64,000 nt of DNA from Nitrospira sp. GTDB lineage: Bacteria > Nitrospirota > Nitrospiria > Nitrospirales > Nitrospiraceae. The position numbers and the translations under genes were made by a program. The DNA lies in contig JAURZE010000024.1 in NCBI GenBank assembly GCA_030653545.1, positions 248,001 through 312,000 on the forward strand, given 5' to 3'. The notes below the pieces were generated by a model. That model had not been told where the DNA came from. It saw only the letters and a program-made list of their open reading frames with translations, and searched no databases. The stretch's first letter is position 1. Every line of letters begins with the position of its first letter. Positions 8,631 to 18,531 of this stretch are shown here, piece by piece.

Positions 8631-10801
8631 TGATCAAACCGATAGCATCCGGAAGACTCCACGTGCTCCCGAAGCTCTTCGGCTCGCATGCGGCCCCGTG
8701 ACCGGAGATTGCGATACATCGCGAGCGCCCACAGAGGGAAATACTGGCAGTACCAGTGGTAGCGAAGATAGAACACGCGCGGGAATCCCGTGCCGGTATG
8801 CATGACTTCTTCCCAGGAGCCGTCCTTGAGCTGATGCCTCAGGAGATACTGCACGCCACGGGCGATGCTCAACGATTCCGTCACCCCGGCGGACATCAAC
8901 GCCATCAAGGCCCAGGCTGTTTGCGAAGGGGTGCTCTGGCCTTTGCCGCTATGCGCGTCTTCCGCATAGGAGAGACAGGCCTCACCCCATCCGCCATCGG
9001 GATTCTGCTTGGACTCAAGCCAGGACACGGCCCGGCGAATGTAGGGAGACGAGACGTCTTCTCCGATCGCGCGAAGGCCCGCCAGCACCGACCACGTGCC
9101 GTAAATGTAATTCACGCCCCAGCGGCCATACCAACTCCCGTCCGCCTCCTGTTGCTTCTTGAGAAACGCCAGCGCCGGCTGCACCGCCGGATGGGACCGG
9201 TCGTAACCTAAGGCGCCCAGCATTTCTAGACAGCGCCCGGCGAGATCCGCCGTGCTCGGATCGAGTAACGCCTTATGGTCCGCAAACGGGATGTAGTTAA
9301 AGACAACCCGATTATTATCCTTGTCGTACGCGCCCCACCCGCCGTCGGAACTCTGCATGGCCAGCACCCATTGCATCCCACGGCGAATGGATTCCCGCAG
9401 GTCGGCCGGCTCCGGCATCTTGAGCTTCGCGAGCGCCATCAACACGACGGCCGAGTCGTCCACATCGGGATATAGCTCGTTTTCAAATTGGAAATACCAC
9501 CCGCCCGGCTCGGCTTGCGGTGAAGAAATCGTCCAATCACCGACCGTTTTCGTCTGCCGGGACATAAGATAGCCACCCGCCTTCACCAGCGCCGGATGGT
9601 CTTGCGGCATGCCCGCTTCGATCAGCGCATTCATGAGCAAGGCCGTATCCCAAATCGGAGAATGGCAGGGCTGCAGATGTAAGGTCGGGACACGCTGGCC
9701 ATCCACCGTCGCGGTTTCGTGCACTTCCAGATCTTCAATCTCACGAAGGGCTTTCTGCACCAGCGGGTCATCCATCTCATAGCCTAAGCACCGGAGCGCC
9801 AGCACGGAATTCGCCATCGCCGGATAAATCGCGCCCAGCCCGCCCTTCCCTTTGAGGTGATCCAACATCCACGTGGCAGCCTTGTGCATCGCCTTCTCGC
9901 GCAACCACAGGAGGGGCATCCGGTCATAGAGCTTGAGCACCGCATCGAGCATGACGAAGAAATTATGCGGCGTGAACCAGGCTTGATCTTTGTTGAAGGG
10001 CGGATACTTCCAGTACGGCACCTGCCCGCGTGGAACGAGATACAGCTCCTCGATACCCTGCTCTCGCGGAATCCGGCACACCGGTTGATGCGCAAACACG
10101 ATCAGCAACGGAATGAGCACGGCGCGGGACCAATAGGAAATTGCGTAGATGCTGAAATAAAACCGCTTCGGCAGCAGCATGATCTCGACCGGCATGTGGG
10201 GCACGCCTTCCCAGTCATACTGATCGAACAACGCCAAGGCAATTTTCGTGAAGACGTTCGCCTGCACGACTCCGCCCATGGTCATGATGCACTCACGCGC
10301 ACGCAGCAAGCAGGGATCGGACGCAGGGATTCCGCTGAGCTTCAGCGCAAAGTAGGCCTTCACGGAGGCGCTGATTTCCGCGGGCCCACCGTAATAGATC
10401 GGCCAGCCGCCGTCGGGCAACTGCATGGACTTTAAATACCGGACAGCGCGTTCTTCCTTGACGGGATCGACGCAATCGAGAAACCTCCGCAACATCAGGT
10501 ATTCCGACGTCAGCGTGGTATCGGCCTCGAGTTCCGCCACCCAAAATCCTTCAGCGGGATCCTGTTTGGATAAAAACCAGCTTTGACTCCGACGGATCGC
10601 GTCGTCGATCGCGTCCGGTTGACTCACGGTGTGAGCCGATGGGCGGCGCGATGAATCGGTGGCCGCCGACGGAGCCACTTTATCTGAGACCAGCCTGAGC
10701 GGAGGTGTTTGCGCATATTCGACCGCCGGATTGTATTTCCCGGGAATCGTCGCGAGCCAACTACTGGAGATCCGGTCAAACAGTGTGCGAAAGAGCTTCA
10801 T
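8627..10801 (-). CDS. shc: squalene-hopene cyclase
   Basis: This enzyme cyclises squalene to hopene or diplopterol at the inner membrane. The 724-residue product shows the protonating DXDD motif as YPDVDDSAVVL (about residue 440; the common Thr after DXDD is Ser). It also has multiple QW repeats such as LPDGGWPIYYG, MQSSDGGWGAYDKDNN, QQEADGSWYGRWGVNYIYG and KQNPDGGWGEACLSY. It carries an unusually long N-terminal stretch of about 80 residues before the first barrel helix. A clear promoter lies 106 nt upstream. It is the first gene of the run that continues into hpnG and mlaEFDC. Squalene-forming genes (hpnCDE) are not in the window. Confidence 0.96.
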   Translation of the reverse strand: MKLFRTLFDRISSSWLATIPGKYNPAVEYAQTPPLRLVSDKVAPSAATDSSRRPSAHTVSQPDAIDDAIRRSQSWFLSKQDPAEGFWVAELEADTTLTSEYLMLRRFLDCVDPVKEERAVRYLKSMQLPDGGWPIYYGGPAEISASVKAYFALKLSGIPASDPCLLRARECIMTMGGVVQANVFTKIALALFDQYDWEGVPHMPVEIMLLPKRFYFSIYAISYWSRAVLIPLLIVFAHQPVCRIPREQGIEELYLVPRGQVPYWKYPPFNKDQAWFTPHNFFVMLDAVLKLYDRMPLLWLREKAMHKAATWMLDHLKGKGGLGAIYPAMANSVLALRCLGYEMDDPLVQKALREIEDLEVHETATVDGQRVPTLHLQPCHSPIWDTALLMNALIEAGMPQDHPALVKAGGYLMSRQTKTVGDWTISSPQAEPGGWYFQFENELYPDVDDSAVVLMALAKLKMPEPADLRESIRRGMQWVLAMQSSDGGWGAYDKDNNRVVFNYIPFADHKALLDPSTADLAGRCLEMLGALGYDRSHPAVQPALAFLKKQQEADGSWYGRWGVNYIYGTWSVLAGLRAIGEDVSSPYIRRAVSWLESKQNPDGGWGEACLSYAEDAHSGKGQSTPSQTAWALMALMSAGVTESLSIARGVQYLLRHQLKDGSWEEVMHTGTGFPRVFYLRYHWYCQYFPLWALAMYRNLRSRGRMRAEELREHVESSGCYRFDH

Positions 10802-10906
10802 GGAATCCTAGTGAACGCATCGAGATGGGGGGATAGACGTGACGGCGTGCCACATGGCCCTGGAGACGCCGACCCACCAGCGAGCGAGAGCCGCCCATCG
10901 GTGGGG

Positions 10907-10935
10907 GATATAACAGACACCCCTACGTGAGTCAA
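10907..10935 (-). promoter_or_regulatory. sigma70-type promoter for the hopanoid/Mla operon
   Basis: On the minus strand TTGACT (10930-10935) and TATATC (10907-10912) are separated by 17 nt. The predicted start is near 10900, giving a leader of about 100 nt before shc. It is the only convincing promoter seen in the gap between smc and shc, so shc through the DUF3187 gene probably form one transcript. Confidence 0.65.
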
Positions 10936-10984
10936 GCAACGAGAACGGAAAGTTCTCTGCGATATCCAAGCCTTGCGGCTTGCC

Positions 10985-13900
10985 TCAGGCCGGCTGGAGA
11001 TCGCCCAACCGCACCGACACCAGCTTGGACACGCCCGGCTGTTCCATCGTCACGCCGAACAACGAATCGGCAATCGCCATGGTGCGCTTATTATGGGTAA
11101 TGACGAGGAACTGCGCGTTCTTCGACATCTCCCGAAGCACGCTGGTGAAACGCCCGATATTTTCCTCATCGAGTGGAGCGTCGATTTCGTCGAGCAGACA
11201 AAACGGCGTCGGCCGGATCAAGAAACTGGCGAAGAGGAGCGCCATCGCGGTCAAGGTCTTCTCTCCTCCGGACAGCATCGTGATGCTCTTTAAACGCTTC
11301 CCCGGAGGCTGCGCCACGATATCCACACCCGGCTCTTGATTCCCTGCGCCTTCTCCGTTTTCGCCGACCGGCTCATCGACCAACAGCAGCTCCGCACGTC
11401 CTCCGGGGAAAAACTGGCCGAAGACTTCAGTGAACTTCTGCTGAAGCTCGGCGAAGGTGGTCACGAACATGTCCTTCGTCGTTTTGTTGATCCGCTGAAT
11501 AATTTCCTTGAGGGAGTTAATCGACGTGGCAAGATCCTGCTCTTGAGTGGTGAGAAAGGTATAGCGCTGGTCGAGTTCCTGATGCTCGCTGATCGCAGCA
11601 AGATTGATCGGCCCCATGCGGTCGAGCCGTTCGCGCAGCTTTTGCAATTGTTCCTTCAGTTCAGCGTGTGGCGCCTGAGCCAATGGATTCGGAACCGCCT
11701 CAGCAGCGGCCTCGCTCCCGGCATCCGCGACAGCCTCGGGACCGGGTACCGCACCGCCGCTGGCGAGCGCAACCGGATCCAGCTGATACGTTCCCGACAA
11801 GGTGCTTTCGACCGCGCTCAACTGCGTGCGTAGTTCAGCCCGCCGGACCTCCACCGCCATACGCGCATCCCGCACCGCCGACATGTCGCGACGCACCACG
11901 TCCAGACTGGCCTCTAACGACTGTCCGACAGCCATCTCTTGAGCCTGCTGTTCTTGCGTGGCAATCAACTGAGCCTTAATCTTTGCCGCGGCCTCGCCGA
12001 ATTCCTGGCACAACAGTTCCTGGCGGCTGCGTTCTTCCTGGCTGTGTTGAATGTCACGGTCCAATCCCTCAAGGTGACTCTGCAGGGCCTGCCGACGTTG
12101 TTCGCTTTCGACTTGCTGCTGCCTGATTCGCAAACGATTCGCCTGCTCATGCCCTTGTTTGGCACGCAGACTTTCGGACAGCAGTCGGGCTTCCGTCACC
12201 CGTTCTTGAAACACCCGGCCTTCTTGATCGATGGCCGTCAGCCGCTCCCGCACACGCCCTAAACTGGCCTCTTGCCCGGCCTTTTCGCTGAGCCACTGCC
12301 CTAGCTGAGCCTGCGCCGAACGCGCCTCCTGTTCGAACCGCTGCCGGTCGACGATCCCTTTTTGTATCTCGGCGGCAATCCCGGCCAGACGCACGTCGAG
12401 ATCCGCCATAAATTGCCGGAGGTTTTCTTCATCCTTCCGCAAGGACAAATCCTGCATTTCCGTATCCCTTAGGGATTCGGCCAACTGCCGAATCTGCAGA
12501 GTCAAACTCTGCCCGAGCCCCTGCAATTCAAGACGCCGCTGTTTGTCGGACTCGACCGCTGCGGTGAGCTCGCTCCGCTTGGCCTCCAGGCTGACGACCT
12601 CGCGCCGACGCTCCAACAACCCTTGCCCCGCATGGGCATGGCCGCCGCTGATGACGCCGGAGGCATCCATTACTTCGCCCCCCAAGGTGACCAAGATCGG
12701 TCCCTCAGCCCCGGCCCAGAGCTGTCGTTCCCACAATCGCACCGCATGGTCCAACGACTCCACAATCACCACCCGATCGAACAGACAGTCTTTCGCCGCT
12801 GTGCGAGCCTCGTCCGCTTGAATCAGGTCGACCGCTCTGCCCACCACACCGGCCTGATCGGCGAGCGCCTGCCACCAGGCCTGAGACCCTGATCCGGCGC
12901 GTTCCCAACGCGGCTGTTGCGGGATAAACGTCCCGCGCCCCAGTTCCTTCTCCCGAAGAAAACTAATCGCGCGCTGCGCCACCGACGGTTCATCGACAAA
13001 CCACCCGTGCACACGCTCTCCTAAGACCGCTTCGACCGCCCGGTCCATGCCGGGAGGGATCACGAGCCATTCGGCGATCGCATCGCGAACTCCCTCGCAG
13101 GATTTGAGCGCCGTGCCTTCATCCTGGCCTTCCCGCCCGTACCCCATTTCTTCCCGCACGACGCCTTGCAGCGCCTGCAACCGTGAATCGACGGCCGCCA
13201 ACTCTTCCGACCGCTGAAGGATGACACGATCGAGCTCCTGCTGCTCAGCCGCCACGTTGGACGCCTCAGTTTGGACGCTCTCTTGCTGCGCGCGAATCGT
13301 GGCGACCATGCGCCCGGCCTCGCCATACTCCTGTCTCAAGGCTTCATGGCGCGTCAACGCCGTCGATCGATGACCTTCCAGCTCTTCTTGCTCCGCGGCC
13401 AGCTTGGTCCCCCGATCGGAGACTTCGCCCATTCTGGCAATCAACTGCGCCACCGTCTGCTCGGTATTCGCCACCAGAACCGCCAGCTGCATAATGTCGA
13501 GACGCCCGCGTTCTTCCTCCGCCACGGCAGAAGCTCGCTGATGGAGGAGGCGCTCCATATCTTGATCCAGCGCGGCGAAGGCCTGTTCGCGCGACAGCAA
13601 CTCCTCTTCAAGCGAGACCAGCGACGCTTCGATGGTTTCCAGCGAGTGCGCCAACTCCTCCTGGGCGTTCGCCAGACTTTCCAACTCACGGGACTCTTGC
13701 TGTTGCTGCTGTTCGAATAATTGGCTCCGGTTCCGCTCGACTTCGGCCGCCGTCAGCGCCTGCGCCTGCTGATGCTCGATCCGGCCCAGCTCTTCGCGAA
13801 TCTTACCGGTCGACTCGCCGATTTCAATTGCCCGCAACCGGGATTGCTCCAAATCCGTCGCGAACCGCGCCTGCCCGGCGGCTTTTTCGGACTCTTGTTG

Positions 13901-14689
13901 ATCGAGACTCAGCACCTCGGCTTCGACGTCCTTCAAGCCCGCCCGTAACGCGACAAACTCCCTGGTCAGCAGTTCGATCTCGACCGAACGCGCTTCCTGT
14001 TGCAACGTCTGGTAGGTGCGCGCCTGCCGCGCCTGCCGCTCCAGGGAATTCAGCTGTTTCTTCACTTCCGCGATGATGTCACGGACACGCAACATGTTTT
14101 GCTGGGTCGCATCGAGCTTGCGAAGGGCTTCGGCCTTCTGCTTTTTGTACCGGACGATCCCGGCCGTCTCTTCAATCAATTCGCGCCGGTCTTGAGGGGA
14201 CGCGTTCAGGATCTGATCGATCTGGCCCTGGGCAATGACCGTATGTCCCTTGCTGCCGGCACGCGTATCCATGAGCAGCGTCCGGATATCTTTGAGCCGG
14301 CAGGCCGTCTTGTTGATGAGGTATTCGCTGTCCCCGTTCCGGTAGAGCCGCCGCGTGATCATGAGCTCTTGGAACTCGGTCAACTCGCTCGGCAATCCCG
14401 ACCCACCTTCCTGCGGCAAGGCCGTGTGATCGAGTCCGCCGATGATGAGCGAGACCTCCGCCATCCCGAGGGGCTTGCGCAATTCGGTGCCGTTAAAAAT
14501 CACATCTTCCATTTTCTCGCTTCGCAACGTCTTGGTGCTCTGCTCGCCCAACACCCAGAGAATGGCGTCTACCACGTTGCTCTTGCCGCTGCCGTTGGGG
14601 CCGACGATAGCCGTCACCCCTTGCGGGAACTCGATCCTCGATTCGGCAAATGACTTGAACCCCAGCATATCGAGCGATTTCAAATACAT
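10985..14689 (-). CDS. smc: chromosome segregation protein SMC
   Basis: SMC is the ATPase of the condensin-like complex with ScpA and ScpB. The start at 14689 ([16 protein letters not shown]) has an AGGGTGA ribosome site; a longer frame to 14752 begins with unrelated sequence. The 1234-residue product has Walker [11 protein letters not shown] near residue 32 and long coiled coils. A hinge region around residues 500-640 includes GRAVDLIQ and [19 protein letters not shown] second coil follows, then the C-terminal signature [16 protein letters not shown] and Walker [19 protein letters not shown] proline/alanine-rich insert (about 1015-1045) sits just before the conserved [10 protein letters not shown] segment. 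scpA and scpB are not in the window. Confidence 0.97.
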   Translation of the reverse strand: MYLKSLDMLGFKSFAESRIEFPQGVTAIVGPNGSGKSNVVDAILWVLGEQSTKTLRSEKMEDVIFNGTELRKPLGMAEVSLIIGGLDHTALPQEGGSGLPSELTEFQELMITRRLYRNGDSEYLINKTACRLKDIRTLLMDTRAGSKGHTVIAQGQIDQILNASPQDRRELIEETAGIVRYKKQKAEALRKLDATQQNMLRVRDIIAEVKKQLNSLERQARQARTYQTLQQEARSVEIELLTREFVALRAGLKDVEAEVLSLDQQESEKAAGQARFATDLEQSRLRAIEIGESTGKIREELGRIEHQQAQALTAAEVERNRSQLFEQQQQQESRELESLANAQEELAHSLETIEASLVSLEEELLSREQAFAALDQDMERLLHQRASAVAEEERGRLDIMQLAVLVANTEQTVAQLIARMGEVSDRGTKLAAEQEELEGHRSTALTRHEALRQEYGEAGRMVATIRAQQESVQTEASNVAAEQQELDRVILQRSEELAAVDSRLQALQGVVREEMGYGREGQDEGTALKSCEGVRDAIAEWLVIPPGMDRAVEAVLGERVHGWFVDEPSVAQRAISFLREKELGRGTFIPQQPRWERAGSGSQAWWQALADQAGVVGRAVDLIQADEARTAAKDCLFDRVVIVESLDHAVRLWERQLWAGAEGPILVTLGGEVMDASGVISGGHAHAGQGLLERRREVVSLEAKRSELTAAVESDKQRRLELQGLGQSLTLQIRQLAESLRDTEMQDLSLRKDEENLRQFMADLDVRLAGIAAEIQKGIVDRQRFEQEARSAQAQLGQWLSEKAGQEASLGRVRERLTAIDQEGRVFQERVTEARLLSESLRAKQGHEQANRLRIRQQQVESEQRRQALQSHLEGLDRDIQHSQEERSRQELLCQEFGEAAAKIKAQLIATQEQQAQEMAVGQSLEASLDVVRRDMSAVRDARMAVEVRRAELRTQLSAVESTLSGTYQLDPVALASGGAVPGPEAVADAGSEAAAEAVPNPLAQAPHAELKEQLQKLRERLDRMGPINLAAISEHQELDQRYTFLTTQEQDLATSINSLKEIIQRINKTTKDMFVTTFAELQQKFTEVFGQFFPGGRAELLLVDEPVGENGEGAGNQEPGVDIVAQPPGKRLKSITMLSGGEKTLTAMALLFASFLIRPTPFCLLDEIDAPLDEENIGRFTSVLREMSKNAQFLVITHNKRTMAIADSLFGVTMEQPGVSKLVSVRLGDLQPA

Positions 14690-14787
14690 CGATTCACCCT
14701 TGGTTGAGCAGCCGGATTGGCGAGCGGAAAAATAGCTCGGCCCTTGTAACATAGGGCCAAAAGGAAATCAAAATAAAATACCGCAGG

Positions 14788-14815
14788 TAGTAGGGGGCCG
14801 TTCAGCCCCCTACTA
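14788..14815. terminator. 11-bp perfect hairpin between ispH and smc
   Basis: The arms TAGTAGGGGGC (14788-14798) and GCCCCCTACTA (14805-14815) pair perfectly around a 6-nt loop. On the minus strand it follows the ispH stop by about 30 nt and precedes smc. A T-rich stretch (TATTTTATTTTG) begins about 8 nt after the stem rather than directly, so it may be an imperfect intrinsic terminator for ispH or an mRNA-processing hairpin. Confidence 0.5.
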
Positions 14816-14843
14816 GATATATGAATTCCTCAGAGTGAGACGA

Positions 14844-15806
14844 TTATCTGGCGGCGCCCGCAGCGGGCTTACTGGCCGATTCGATCTGAACGAGTTCTTT
14901 GGGCAGGAGAAATTCGACGTCTTCTTCAATCACGGTCAGCTCTTCCACCTCTGATGGGCCAGAGCTCTTGAGGAACGCCACGACTTCCGTCACCAGGACT
15001 TCCGGAGCTGATGCGCCGGCAGCGATCCCGACCGCCTTGGCCGCCTTCAACCAATCCGGGTGAATATCACTGGCGGAATCGATCAGATAGGACGGGATCC
15101 CGCACTGCTCCCCTAACTCGCGCAGGCGGTTGGAGTTCGAACTATTCGGCGATCCAATGACCAGGATGACATCCACCAAGCGGGATAATTCTTTCACCGC
15201 ATTTTGCCGGTTTTGCGTCGCGTAGCAAATGTCTTCCTGGTGCGGTCCCTTGATGTTCGGAAACCGCTTATTGAGCGCGCCGACGATGTCCCGGCACTCA
15301 TCCACGCTGAGCGTCGTCTGCGTCACATAGGAAAGATTCAGCGTGTTATCCACATGGAGCTTCTCCACGTCTTGGACCGAGGAGACCAGGTGGAACTTAT
15401 CGGGAATCTGCCCCAGCGTCCCAATCACCTCGGGGTGCCCGGCATGGCCGATGAGAATCAACTCATAGCCCTGCGTGTATTCCCGATTCACTTCATTGTG
15501 AACCTTGATGACCAGCGGACAAGTGGCATCGATGACGTGTAGCCGGCGCTGATTCGCCTCCGCCCATACCGACTTCGCGACGCCATGCGCGCTGAAAATC
15601 ACCACCGATCCTTCAGGCACTTCACTGAGCTCCTCCACGAACACGGCGCCCTTTTGGCGAAGCGAATTCACCACATGGCGGCTGTGGACGATTTCATGGC
15701 GAACAAAAATGGGGGCACCGTACTTCTTGAGCGACAGATCGACGATATCGATCGCTCGATCGACCCCGGCGCAAAATCCCCGCGGATTGGCAAGGTATAT
15801 CTTCAT
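14844..15806 (-). CDS. ispH: 4-hydroxy-3-methylbut-2-enyl diphosphate reductase
   Basis: IspH (LytB) is the last MEP-pathway enzyme. It reduces HMBPP to IPP and DMAPP with a [4Fe-4S] cluster. The 320-residue protein starts [19 protein letters not shown], where the Cys is the first cluster ligand. Further ligands are in [13 protein letters not shown] (Cys near 95) and the region around [14 protein letters not shown] (Cys near 190). The conserved [12 protein letters not shown] and [13 protein letters not shown] segments complete the active site. The C-terminal tail (about residues 285-320) is acidic and then Ala-rich, as in many LytB proteins. It is divergent from the two-component pair. With dxs and ispG it makes three MEP genes within 16 kb. 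Confidence 0.97.
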   Translation of the reverse strand: MKIYLANPRGFCAGVDRAIDIVDLSLKKYGAPIFVRHEIVHSRHVVNSLRQKGAVFVEELSEVPEGSVVIFSAHGVAKSVWAEANQRRLHVIDATCPLVIKVHNEVNREYTQGYELILIGHAGHPEVIGTLGQIPDKFHLVSSVQDVEKLHVDNTLNLSYVTQTTLSVDECRDIVGALNKRFPNIKGPHQEDICYATQNRQNAVKELSRLVDVILVIGSPNSSNSNRLRELGEQCGIPSYLIDSASDIHPDWLKAAKAVGIAAGASAPEVLVTEVVAFLKSSGPSEVEELTVIEEDVEFLLPKELVQIESASKPAAGAAR

Positions 15807-15946
15807 AACGCTTCAGGCTCCTTCAATGGTTGACGAGACCAGACCGACCCCGGTCGGCTCACCGCACGCGTTTCACCTTACGTCAGATCGTCCAATGTCG
15901 TCAACAGATTCACTCCGTCGACCGGCCCCTTCCGTGCCCCGGCCGC

Positions 15947-15975
15947 TTGACAGGACCTCCCCTCCCCCGTAGGCT
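15947..15975 (+). promoter_or_regulatory. possible promoter of the PhoB/PhoR-type pair
   Basis: TTGACA (15947-15952) is followed after 17 nt by TAGGCT (15970-15975). The -35 is perfect, the -10 only fair. Transcription would start near 15982, seven bases before the regulator ATG at 15989, giving an almost leaderless mRNA. This would fit the lack of a clear ribosome site there. Confidence 0.4.
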
Positions 15976-15988
15976 GAGACCCGCTATT

Positions 15989-16699
15989 ATGAGTACCGCG
16001 TCCATCAAAAAAGTCCTCATCGTCGAAGACGAGAAAGACATCCTTCAACTCGTTAAACTCTACCTGGAGAAGGAGGGCTACCGGACCGTCACGGCCTCGA
16101 CCGGTTCGGAAGGGCTGGCCCAGGTTCGCACGGAAAAACCCGACCTCGTCGTCCTCGACTTGATGCTCCCCGAAATCGACGGGCTCGAAATCTGTAAGCG
16201 CCTTCGCTCAGCCCCCGATACCGCGATGCTGCCGATCATCATGCTCACGGCCAAGGCCGAGGAATCGGATACGATCATCGGCCTCGAGTTAGGCGCCGAC
16301 GACTATGTGACCAAGCCGTTCAGCCCCAAAACGCTGGTCGCGCGGGTGAAAGCGCTGTTCCGCCGACTCGAACGGAAACCGGAGGACGGCCCGACCCGTT
16401 TCACCTACGGCCCGCTGATCCTGGATCTCACTCGCCATGAAGTCACGGTAAAAGGGAAAGAAGTCCCGCTCACGGCGAAAGAATTTGGGCTGCTCGAACA
16501 TCTGCTCCGCCATCCCGGACGAGTACTGACGCGCGATGTCCTGCTCAACGCCGTCTGGGGCTATGAGTACTACGGAACCACCCGAACCGTCGATGTGCAT
16601 ATCCGTCGGCTCAAACAAAAGCTCCCGTTGCTGGATGACGCCATTCTCTCCGTGAAATCGCTCGGCTATAAACTCAAAGAAGCGGACGGGTCCGGATGA
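15989..16699 (+). CDS. OmpR/PhoB-family response regulator
   Basis: This is a two-component transcription factor of 236 residues. The receiver domain (about 8-125) has the acidic pair in VEDEKD, the phosphorylated Asp in DLVVLDLMLPEIDG, the switch Thr in IIMLTAK and the Lys in VTKPFSP. The winged-helix DNA-binding domain (about 140-235) shows LTAKEFGLLEHLLRHPG, LNAVWGYEYYG and TVDVHIRRLKQKL. The start at 15989 is chosen because the receiver domain begins there; the open frame extends upstream but encodes nothing recognisable. It overlaps the kinase gene by 4 nt. The Pit/DUF47 genes downstream suggest a PhoB-like role, although the sequence alone does not fix the regulon. Confidence 0.92.
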   Translation: MSTASIKKVLIVEDEKDILQLVKLYLEKEGYRTVTASTGSEGLAQVRTEKPDLVVLDLMLPEIDGLEICKRLRSAPDTAMLPIIMLTAKAEESDTIIGLELGADDYVTKPFSPKTLVARVKALFRRLERKPEDGPTRFTYGPLILDLTRHEVTVKGKEVPLTAKEFGLLEHLLRHPGRVLTRDVLLNAVWGYEYYGTTRTVDVHIRRLKQKLPLLDDAILSVKSLGYKLKEADGSG

Positions 16700-18531
16700 G
16701 ATTGTCCATCCGCTGGAAGGTGACCCTCGGCAGCCTCCTCGCCGTCACCTGCGGGCTTGCAGTCGCCGGCCTGCTGGCCATGCAATCGCTCGAACAACAA
16801 GAGATCACACAACTCAACGACGTACTGGACGCCAGAACCAACCTGGTGGAATACAGCCTCAGGTCGGCGTTCCCCGCGCCGCTATCCCTGGAACAACAGA
16901 CGCACCTGAGAGACGTCGTCCGTCAGCTGGGAGCGAGAGCGCTGGCTCGGGTGACGCTGGTCACTGCAGACGGCGCCGTCATCGCCGATAGCGCCGTGGA
17001 CGACGCGGGACTCTCGGCAGTCGAAAATCACCTCTCGCGGCCGGAAGTTCAACAAGCGCTCGCGACCGGCCAGGGGCGAGATATACGCGCCAGCCGCACG
17101 ACCGGCGCTCGCACCATGTATCGCGCGCTCCGAACGGAGTTGCGCCATGAAGGCAAGTCGGTTGTCCTGCGCGTCGGCCTGCCGATGACGATGCTGGAGC
17201 GGGAGACGGCCACACTCCAACGCAATCTGGCCATCGCGCTCGGGGTCGCCTTTCTGATGGCCCTCCTGCTCAGCCTCTGGATGGCCCGCAATATTACGAA
17301 GCCGCTCTCGGACATAGCCAGCGTGGCTCGCCGGCTTTCGGCGGGCGATGCGACGATTCGCATCCAGATTCACTCCCAAGATGAGGTCGGCCTGCTGGGC
17401 GAAACCCTCAATCAGATGACCGACCAGCTCCGCACGAAGATCGACGAACTCTCGGAAGACCGCGCCCAACTCCTCGCCATGTTGACCTCGATGGTCGAGG
17501 GCGTCATGGTCTTGGACTGCCGAGGGCGCATTCTCCAGATCAATCCGGCTCTCGAGCGCATGTTCGATATCCGCCGCACTGAAATTCGCGGGCAGATCAG
17601 CACGGAGGTGTTGGCCCATCCGGAACTCAACAGCCTGATCACGACCATCCTCGCGAATCGGGCCGGCCAGGAAGCGGAGATCACCCTCACGCCAGGGGGG
17701 CGCTGTCTCCATATCGAAACCTCGGTGGCGGGATGCGAACGCGAAAACGAAGCTTGCGCCGTGCTGGTCTTTCACGACATCACCGAACTGCGCCGCCTGG
17801 AAAAAATTCGCAAAGACTTCGTGGCCAATGTGTCGCATGAATTGCGCACGCCTCTGACGTCCATTAAAGGCTATGTGGAGGCGCTATTGGATGGGGGGAA
17901 AGACGATCCGGACACCGCCGTCAGCTTTCTCACGATCATCCTGAAACAGAGCGACCGGCTCAACCTGATCTTGGAAGACCTGCTGGAGTTGTCCAAAATC
18001 GAGTCGGGAAGAGTGTCATTTAAAGAAGATCCTCTCGATCTTCGTAGTTTGATCGAACGGACCCTCTCGATGATCAAACCCCTGGCCGACAAAAAAGGAC
18101 ACCAGCTCGTCTCCCGCATCGACGACCGGATTCCGCCCATCGCCGGGGACGAAGGTCGCCTCGCGCAAGTCCTTACCAACCTCCTCGACAACGCCGTGAA
18201 ATACACGCCCGAGCGGGGGACGATTACCGTGACAGCCAGCCGTGTGCCCGACCAGGCAGTAGAACTTACCGTGAGCGATACGGGCCTCGGGATACCGGAG
18301 CAGGATCGCCCGCGCGTCTTCGAGCGCTTCTACCGGGTCGACAAAGCCCGCTCACGCGAAATGGGAGGAACCGGACTCGGCCTCGCCATCGTGAAGCATA
18401 TTGTGGAAGGACATGGGGGACAGGTGTGGGTAGAGGCTCACGCCCCGCAGGGAAGCCGCTTCGTGGTCCGTCTGCCGATCACTCGCCAGACGAGAGGGCC
18501 TCTTCACGCAAAAGAGGACAAAATCATATAG
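16696..18531 (+). CDS. PhoR-like sensor histidine kinase
   Basis: This 611-residue membrane kinase partners the overlapping regulator gene. It has a first membrane helix (about 9-30), a periplasmic region of about 150 residues, a second helix (about 178-198), a HAMP linker, and a PAS domain (about 255-350). These are followed by HisKA with the phospho-accepting His in FVANVSHELRTPLTSIKGYV, and the ATPase domain with NLLDNAVKYTPE, DTGLGIPEQD and [19 protein letters not shown]. This layout matches PhoR-type kinases. Its last 28 bases overlap the 3' end of the convergent Pit transporter gene. Phosphate sensing is inferred from family layout and neighbours. Confidence 0.9.
   Translation: MRLSIRWKVTLGSLLAVTCGLAVAGLLAMQSLEQQEITQLNDVLDARTNLVEYSLRSAFPAPLSLEQQTHLRDVVRQLGARALARVTLVTADGAVIADSAVDDAGLSAVENHLSRPEVQQALATGQGRDIRASRTTGARTMYRALRTELRHEGKSVVLRVGLPMTMLERETATLQRNLAIALGVAFLMALLLSLWMARNITKPLSDIASVARRLSAGDATIRIQIHSQDEVGLLGETLNQMTDQLRTKIDELSEDRAQLLAMLTSMVEGVMVLDCRGRILQINPALERMFDIRRTEIRGQISTEVLAHPELNSLITTILANRAGQEAEITLTPGGRCLHIETSVAGCERENEACAVLVFHDITELRRLEKIRKDFVANVSHELRTPLTSIKGYVEALLDGGKDDPDTAVSFLTIILKQSDRLNLILEDLLELSKIESGRVSFKEDPLDLRSLIERTLSMIKPLADKKGHQLVSRIDDRIPPIAGDEGRLAQVLTNLLDNAVKYTPERGTITVTASRVPDQAVELTVSDTGLGIPEQDRPRVFERFYRVDKARSREMGGTGLGLAIVKHIVEGHGGQVWVEAHAPQGSRFVVRLPITRQTRGPLHAKEDKII

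Noticed and set aside
12543-14653. Several long open frames on the plus strand across smc
   Set aside because: High-GC codon bias produces shadow frames; the smc frame carries all recognised domains.
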